Origin: CAIOGO01 sp964447445 | GTDB taxonomy: Bacteria; Bipolaricaulota; Bipolaricaulia; UBA7950; UBA9294 | NCBI GenBank assembly: GCA_964447445.1 | Contig: CAYUSW010000108.1 | Location: 1 to 10,496, forward strand | Length of the DNA stretch: 10,496 bases | Direction of reading: 5' to 3' | Part shown: in pieces, positions 6,758 through 10,496 of the stretch | Layout of the letters: each line of letters starts with the position of its first letter | Position numbering within the stretch: the stretch's first letter is position 1 | The notes under the pieces: generated by a model | Databases searched by the model: none | What the model was told of the DNA's origin: nothing | Seen by the model: the letters and a program-made list of their open reading frames with translations, nothing else | Program-made: the position numbers and the translations under genes

Positions 6758-7539
6758 GATTGCACGGCGTGTGCGACGGTCGCCCGCCGTGCGCCGTCCG
6801 CGTCCTGGATTGCGAGGACCTGGAACCAGCGCGCCACGACGCTGGGGCGGTCCGCGTAGTCTGAAACGTGAGCCACGACGGCGAACAGCTCCTCGTCGCC
6901 CGTTGCCGCGTAGAGGGATGCGAGTTCGCCCGGCTCCGGCTCGACCAGCAACGCGTGGTGAATCTGGATCGCCGAGCACCCGTTGATCGTGATGGTCGTA
7001 GGCTCGGAGACTGCGTCGGCCAACGCGTGGCCGAACGTTGAGTAGCGGAGGCCGCAGGTCCAGTCTGCTGAGTCCTCCTCCCCCAGACCCATGCATCCCG
7101 TGTCGCGGATCCCGGGCAGCGCCGAGAGAAGCTGCCAGTAGTCGCTCATCGTGCCACGGAAGCGGAGTCGATCCGCCGGCGCAAGCTGATCGAGCGACGT
7201 GTTCGTGTAGCCGTCCCACTGCGCTGCCTGATCTTGCGTCGCCCAGTACGCGTGATGGTGCGCGCCGATCTCGTGCCCGCCCGCGAGGAACCCCTCCACG
7301 ACGGTCTTCTTCGATGCATCGCCCAGAATCAACTCCGCCCACTGCGCGGTGAAGAGTAACGTCAGCGGGACGCGATACTGGTCGGCGAGCGCGACGAGAT
7401 CGACGAGCGCCTGGAACGCTGCGGCGTCGACATGCGTCGGATCCGCGTGGATGACGAAACACGAAACCGGTACCGCGCTCGCGCCGCACGCTGCGGCGAG
7501 CACAACGAGCCCGCTTGCGAACAGAGCTCTCTTCCTCAT
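6742..7539 (-). CDS. Secreted NodB-fold polysaccharide-deacetylase-like protein
   Basis: A 265-residue exported protein resembling the NodB/polysaccharide-deacetylase fold. The N-terminus MRKRALFASGLVVLAAACGASA is a signal peptide; Cys18 could make it a lipoprotein, though the residue at -3 is Ala rather than Leu. The first strand carries HADPTH (31-36) where deacetylases have TFDDG, so Asp33 may be the metal/base residue. GGHEIGAHHH (87-96) stands in for the H(S/T)xxH metal motif, with His89 and His94-96 available. LFAVVAHVSDYA (218-229) is in place of the last barrel motif. Five cysteines lie after the signal region, with disulfides possible. The metal-site pattern is only partly canonical, so it may act on another substrate or only bind sugars. 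AAGGAGG (7544-7550) sits 4 bases before the ATG. It overlaps the acetyltransferase gene by 16 bases, so the two are likely one transcript. Confidence 0.7.
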   Translation of the reverse strand: MRKRALFASGLVVLAAACGASAVPVSCFVIHADPTHVDAAAFQALVDLVALADQYRVPLTLLFTAQWAELILGDASKKTVVEGFLAGGHEIGAHHHAYWATQDQAAQWDGYTNTSLDQLAPADRLRFRGTMSDYWQLLSALPGIRDTGCMGLGEEDSADWTCGLRYSTFGHALADAVSEPTTITINGCSAIQIHHALLVEPEPGELASLYAATGDEELFAVVAHVSDYADRPSVVARWFQVLAIQDADGARRATVAHAVQSWIES

Positions 7540-7642
7540 AGCCCCTCCTTCCCGCGCGCCTCAACCCATCGGGTCGCGACAGATTGCTCACGAGGCCTCC
7601 ACTCGGGCAGTCTACCATTCCTCGCATCGAAGAGGGAGTTTG
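7540..7642. other. Divergent intergenic region between deacetylase-like and membrane-anchored genes
   Basis: This 103-base gap must hold the promoters for two divergent genes. On the minus strand TAGACT (7614-7609) sits in the same GGTAGACT context as the padR promoter. On the plus strand TACCAT (7613-7618) is a possible -10. Neither has a convincing -35 at 16-18 bases. Both genes have Shine-Dalgarno sequences at the edges of the gap. I see no riboswitch or terminator. Confidence 0.35.
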
Positions 7643-8539
7643 GTGGACAAGAAAAGATCACCGAGCCGGTGCAAGAGGATCGTTTGGGTGGCCCTCGCCA
7701 TCCTTGTCCTCACGCTTCTTGCGTTGGCCGTCGCGTGGGTTCTCACGTCGCCGTCTCCAGAGCTGCTTCCCGAACCTGTGGTCGAGAAGCCGATCCCCGC
7801 GAGCTGGGCAGCTCCGTCGGAGGACACTCCGGCCGCGGTCGAGGACTCCTCTTGGACGTCGGTCGGCGCTCTTGCGCTGGTTGCTGACGGTCGAGCGTTC
7901 GGCGACGAGTCGTACCGTCTCGACGTCTTGCAGGATGGAGCTCGACTCGCTTCGACAGGTCGCTTCTGGTTCCGTGTCGTCGTCGCGAATGTCACGATCG
8001 CCTTCCGCCAGGAGTGGACGGGAACCGCACGCCTCGAGCCGATCACCTTCTCTCTCCACGTGGACGCTCCCCTTGGGCGCGGCTACGAAGTCAAAGCGAC
8101 CTTTGCGGACCGTGCGTTCGTCGTCGAGCGCGGCGGCGCCACGACGGAGATTCCCGTGGACTCAGATCGCGTCGTCGTGCTTGGGATGTTCAGCACCTAC
8201 GCCCTGATTCCCGCCCAGTTCGCCCAGCGTGAGCAGGACGGCGTCGCTGTCTTCGACGCGCTCCTCTTCGGCGGGCCTCCGGGGGCGGACGCGTCGCTCG
8301 GGAACGCTCTACTGCCAACTCTCGTGGTCGAGCGAGCCGGAGATGAATCGGTCGTCGTCGCAGATCGCACCGTGTCTCTCGATCGATACCGAGTCAGCAG
8401 TCCCTACGGGGATAGCTTGCTCTACGCCAAAGGGAAGGAGTTCCTCGCCTTCGTTGCCGGCACGTCCGAGCGGCCGCTGGTCGTCTATCGCAGCGACTAC
8501 TTCCGCGACGGGTTCCCGCTCGCGACGGCTGAGCGCTAG
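7643..8539 (+). CDS. Membrane-anchored extracytoplasmic protein of unknown function
   Basis: I do not recognise this 298-residue protein. A lysine/arginine-rich start (residues 1-12) is followed by one hydrophobic helix (about 13-34) and no obvious cleavage site, so it should be a signal-anchored protein facing outward. A proline-rich linker (about 36-65) leads to a globular part rich in alternating beta-type segments, such as SYRLDVLQDGARLASTGRFWF (80-100), TFSLHVDAPLGRGYEVKATF (125-144) and SSPYGDSLLYAKGKEFLAF (252-270). This suggests a curved beta-sheet like those of lipid- or ligand-carrying envelope proteins, but that is only an impression. The frame is open back to 7349, across the divergent deacetylase-like gene. 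I choose GTG 7643 because AGAGGGAG (7631-7638) lies 4 bases ahead and the anchor follows directly; TTG 7640 is too close to that site. The next gene begins 47 bases after the stop. Confidence 0.75.
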   Translation: MDKKRSPSRCKRIVWVALAILVLTLLALAVAWVLTSPSPELLPEPVVEKPIPASWAAPSEDTPAAVEDSSWTSVGALALVADGRAFGDESYRLDVLQDGARLASTGRFWFRVVVANVTIAFRQEWTGTARLEPITFSLHVDAPLGRGYEVKATFADRAFVVERGGATTEIPVDSDRVVVLGMFSTYALIPAQFAQREQDGVAVFDALLFGGPPGADASLGNALLPTLVVERAGDESVVVADRTVSLDRYRVSSPYGDSLLYAKGKEFLAFVAGTSERPLVVYRSDYFRDGFPLATAER

Positions 8540-8551
8540 GCGGGGCGAAGA

Positions 8552-8580
8552 TTGCCCGCCGCCCGCTCCCGGGCGACACT
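8552..8580 (+). promoter_or_regulatory. Candidate promoter of the APH-like gene (leaderless)
   Basis: TTGCCC (8552-8557, 4 of 6 to TTGACA) and GACACT (8575-8580, 3 of 6 to TATAAT) are 17 bases apart, and the -10 ends 6 bases before ATG 8587. No Shine-Dalgarno is present. The spacer contains a small perfect hairpin, GCCCG-CTCC-CGGGC (8561-8574), without a T run, so it is not a convincing terminator for the preceding gene. Confidence 0.35.
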
Positions 8581-8586
8581 CTCGGT

Positions 8587-9561
8587 ATGCAGCGTTACAG
8601 CGAGCTCTCTGACACCGAGAAGCAGGAGAGAGTCCAACGATTGGCGCAGAAAGCGCTCCTGGCCTACGGTCTCTCCGGCGATCTGACTCTGGTTGGAGGC
8701 TCGACGAACACCGTCTTTCGGCTACGGACGGGCGGATTCTCGTACGCTGTGCGCGTTTCTCCCGCTGGCTGCGATCATGCACCTCTCCGACGGGAGCTGA
8801 CGTGGCTCGCTGCGCTAGGACGGGACACGCTCTTCCCCCTGCCGGAGCCGGTTCTGAGCTTGTCGGGGGATCTCTTCCGCAGTGTCTCGATGGAAGGCGT
8901 ACCCGGGACGCGCGCGTGCAGCGTGCTGCGTTGGGTTGACGGTGAGCGTCGGGAAGCCGAACTCACGCGCGACGAGGCCACGGCCATGGGACGCCTCGCG
9001 GCTACGTTGCACGCACACGCTGAGGTCTTCCGCTGGCCGGAGGAGCTTGCGTCCGAGTACGTCGACGCGGCGAGCCGCTCGCTCGCCGCGGCGGACGCGC
9101 TGCGCGTAGCGCTTAGATCGGACAACGATCGTGCACTCCTCTGCGACGCCGTGGCCTGCGTGGCTGCGGCCACGAGCGGGCTGGGCGACGGCGCGGATTG
9201 CGTCGGCATCATTCACGGGGATCTGCGCCTGAGGAAGCTCCGGCACGACGGGGAATCCGTGGGCGCGGTCGGGTTCGACGCCTGTCGCGTCGGAGCGTAT
9301 CTCGACGACCTCTCGGTTCTCTGGAGCGAACTGGCTGGCCGCGAGGCGTCGACGGCGCTGCAGGCCGCGCTCCTCGAGGGGTACTGCTCCCTGCGCTCGG
9401 CTCCCGTCCTCCCATCGGTGCTCGATGCCTTTGTGACGCTGCGCAAGCTCGAGGATGCGGCATGCTCCTACAGGCCGGGATCTGCGGCCCGGGGACTGGA
9501 CCGCGCGGCGGCGGAACGCGCTGTCGCGATCCTACGGCGCGGGCTCGCGCCCGGCGCGTAG
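8587..9561 (+). CDS. Aminoglycoside-phosphotransferase-fold (APH-like) protein with altered catalytic motifs
   Basis: A 324-residue cytoplasmic protein with the APH/choline-kinase-like fold, whose members phosphorylate small hydroxylated molecules. The N-lobe shows LVGGSTNTVFRLRTGGFSYAVRV (35-57), a glycine-rich strand pair ending in the Arg typical of this family. RRELTWLAAL (68-77) is the alpha-C equivalent. The catalytic loop reads IIHGDLRLRKL (208-218): the HGD aspartate (Asp212) is kept, but the usual HGDxHxxN is changed at His to Arg214 and at the metal-binding Asn to Lys217. The following DFD motif reads VGFD, so the Mg-binding Asp is Gly229. LDDLSVLW (239-246) matches the family's YDLA region. 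It may therefore be a weak kinase, use another metal arrangement, or only bind its ligand. The ATG is supported by the N-terminal length. An 81-base gap separates it from the MATE gene. Confidence 0.8.
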   Translation: MQRYSELSDTEKQERVQRLAQKALLAYGLSGDLTLVGGSTNTVFRLRTGGFSYAVRVSPAGCDHAPLRRELTWLAALGRDTLFPLPEPVLSLSGDLFRSVSMEGVPGTRACSVLRWVDGERREAELTRDEATAMGRLAATLHAHAEVFRWPEELASEYVDAASRSLAAADALRVALRSDNDRALLCDAVACVAAATSGLGDGADCVGIIHGDLRLRKLRHDGESVGAVGFDACRVGAYLDDLSVLWSELAGREASTALQAALLEGYCSLRSAPVLPSVLDAFVTLRKLEDAACSYRPGSAARGLDRAAAERAVAILRRGLAPGA

Positions 9562-9607
9562 CGGCGCTGAGAACGGCGCCACGCCGCTGTTACCGAGGAG
9601 TGTCCGC
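9562..9607 (+). terminator. Weak hairpin after the APH-like gene
   Basis: GCGGCG (9561-9566) can pair with CGCCGC (9582-9587), or GGCGC (9563-9567) with GCGCC (9576-9580). Either stem would lie directly after the stop codon. No T tract follows, so intrinsic termination is doubtful; the stem could instead protect the transcript end. Confidence 0.25.
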
Positions 9608-9636
9608 GTGACATCGCCGGTTTCCTGTTGTACCTT
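9608..9636 (+). promoter_or_regulatory. Candidate promoter of the MATE gene (leaderless)
   Basis: GTGACA (9608-9613, 5 of 6 to TTGACA) and TACCTT (9631-9636, TAnnnT form, 3 of 6 to TATAAT) are exactly 17 bases apart. The -10 ends 6 bases before ATG 9643, and no Shine-Dalgarno is present, so transcription would begin at about the start codon. Confidence 0.45.
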
Positions 9637-9642
9637 CGGCAA

Positions 9643-10496
9643 ATGCACTTCAAGACGCCGTCCCGAGAAGAGATCCTGAATGGCCCTGCGCTGGGCGTCA
9701 TGGTGCGCATCGGCGGACCAGCGGCTCTCGGGTCACTCATCTTCACGTTCTACAACCTGGCCGACGCATTCTGGGTCGGCCGCTTGCCGCTCGACGACGC
9801 CGGCGCGGCGCTTGCGGGGATCCAAGTTTCGTGGCCGTTTGTCTGGCTCCTCATCTCGTTTATCGGCGGATTCGCCGGAGCGGCGGCCAGCGCTTTCGTG
9901 GCTCAGTACACGGGAGCCGGCCGGCCGCGCGAAGCGAATCTCGCTCTGAATCAGTTGGTTCTTCTCTCGGCTGTAGGGAGCGTCCTCCTCGGACTCCTCG
10001 GGTTCGCCATCACCCCGGGGGTCCTGTCGCTCCTCGTCGGACAGGGGGCGGTCGCCGGCGCGGCGAGTCTGTACCTGCAGGTCATCTTCCTCGGCCTGCC
10101 GACGATGGTGCTGCCGGGTCTCTTCTCGCAGGCGTACATCGCGACCGGAGACGGCGTCACGCCTCTCCTCGTCAACGGAGCTTGCACTGTGCTGAACATG
10201 GTTGTCGACCCGTTTCTGGTCCTCGGCTGGGGACCGTTTCCCCGGCTCGGCATCCTCGGGGCGGCGTACGCGACGGTTGCAGCGCAAGCCATCTCGACGG
10301 CCATCTTCCTCCTCTTGTTCGCGCGCAGTCGCGGTGCGCTTCATCTGCGCTGGAACGATCTCCGCCCGCGGTGGGACTGGATCATGCGCTCGCTGCGCGT
10401 CGGGCTGCCGGCGGGGCTCGGTCAGTCGGCGACGGCGTTCGGATTTGTCGTCATGACGTGGGTCATCGGGCACGTGCCCAACGCGGAGACCGCGCT
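9643..10496 (+). CDS. MATE-family multidrug/toxin exporter (3' end beyond window)
   Basis: An inner-membrane antiporter of the MATE family, which exports drugs or metabolites in exchange for Na+ or H+. The first 284 residues, roughly the first half plus the start of the second, lie in the window; complete members have about 450 residues and twelve membrane helices. Family landmarks are LNGPALGVMVRIGGPAALG (12-30), FYNLADAFWVGRL (36-48) with the membrane Asp41, AQYTGAGRPREAN (87-99), GDGVTPLLVNGACTVLN (169-185) followed by VDPFLVLGWGP (188-198), and LGILGAAYATVAAQ (202-215). The second-half repeat begins at IMRSLRVGLPAGLGQS (247-262). The ATG at 9643 gives the usual N-terminal length before helix 1; the next in-frame ATG, at 9700, would remove 19 residues. 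Substrate cannot be predicted. Confidence 0.93.
   Translation, partial: MHFKTPSREEILNGPALGVMVRIGGPAALGSLIFTFYNLADAFWVGRLPLDDAGAALAGIQVSWPFVWLLISFIGGFAGAAASAFVAQYTGAGRPREANLALNQLVLLSAVGSVLLGLLGFAITPGVLSLLVGQGAVAGAASLYLQVIFLGLPTMVLPGLFSQAYIATGDGVTPLLVNGACTVLNMVVDPFLVLGWGPFPRLGILGAAYATVAAQAISTAIFLLLFARSRGALHLRWNDLRPRWDWIMRSLRVGLPAGLGQSATAFGFVVMTWVIGHVPNAETA

Noticed and set aside
9733..10473. Minus-strand open frame of 246 codons opposite the MATE gene
   Set aside because: It is a highly charged Arg/Glu/Asp sequence typical of the antisense of a membrane-protein gene.
6098..10496. Acquired drug-resistance island (CAT-like, APH-like and MATE genes close together)
   Set aside because: No transposase, integrase, inverted repeats or base-composition shift is visible. 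The APH-like protein lacks key metal residues, and all three families are common in chromosomes with other roles.

Overview
The window is a GC-rich bacterial chromosomal segment (clearly above 60% G+C by eye) with ten protein-coding genes packed almost end to end. I see no RNA gene, insertion sequence, CRISPR array or phage gene. The substrate-binding protein has an ordinary cleavable signal peptide ending in Ala-Leu-Ala with no lipobox, which suggests a two-membrane envelope. I cannot assign a phylum; a poorly cultured, deep-branching lineage would fit but is not shown.

Region 1 (positions 1-3398, all minus strand) is a four-gene operon: a PadR-family regulator, then the binding protein, FecCD/BtuC-type permease and FecE/BtuD-type ATPase of an iron-chelate/cobamide/heme-type importer. 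Each junction is a 4-base start/stop overlap (ATGA, ATGA, GTGA). The only promoter I can see lies just before padR. A perfect 17-base palindrome covers the predicted transcription start and the padR start codon, so the regulator probably represses its own operon there. The ATPase gene runs off the left edge.

Region 2 (3407-6101) holds two divergent genes. On the minus strand is a secreted TIM-barrel glycoside-hydrolase-like protein. On the plus strand is rimO, the radical-SAM methylthiotransferase for ribosomal protein S12.

Region 3 (6098-7539, minus) holds a secreted NodB-fold polysaccharide-deacetylase-like protein overlapping by 16 bases a chloramphenicol-acetyltransferase-family enzyme. 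The latter ends in a tail-to-tail stop-codon overlap with rimO.

Region 4 (7643-10496, plus) holds a membrane-anchored protein of unknown function, an aminoglycoside-phosphotransferase-fold protein with altered catalytic motifs, and a MATE-family exporter cut by the right edge.

A theme running through the window is two kinds of gene start. Five genes have a clear Shine-Dalgarno sequence. Four others (padR, rimO, the APH-like gene and the MATE gene) have none, and instead carry a -10-like hexamer 6-8 bases before the ATG, in three cases with a -35-like element exactly 17 bases further up. This is the expected look of leaderless transcripts.
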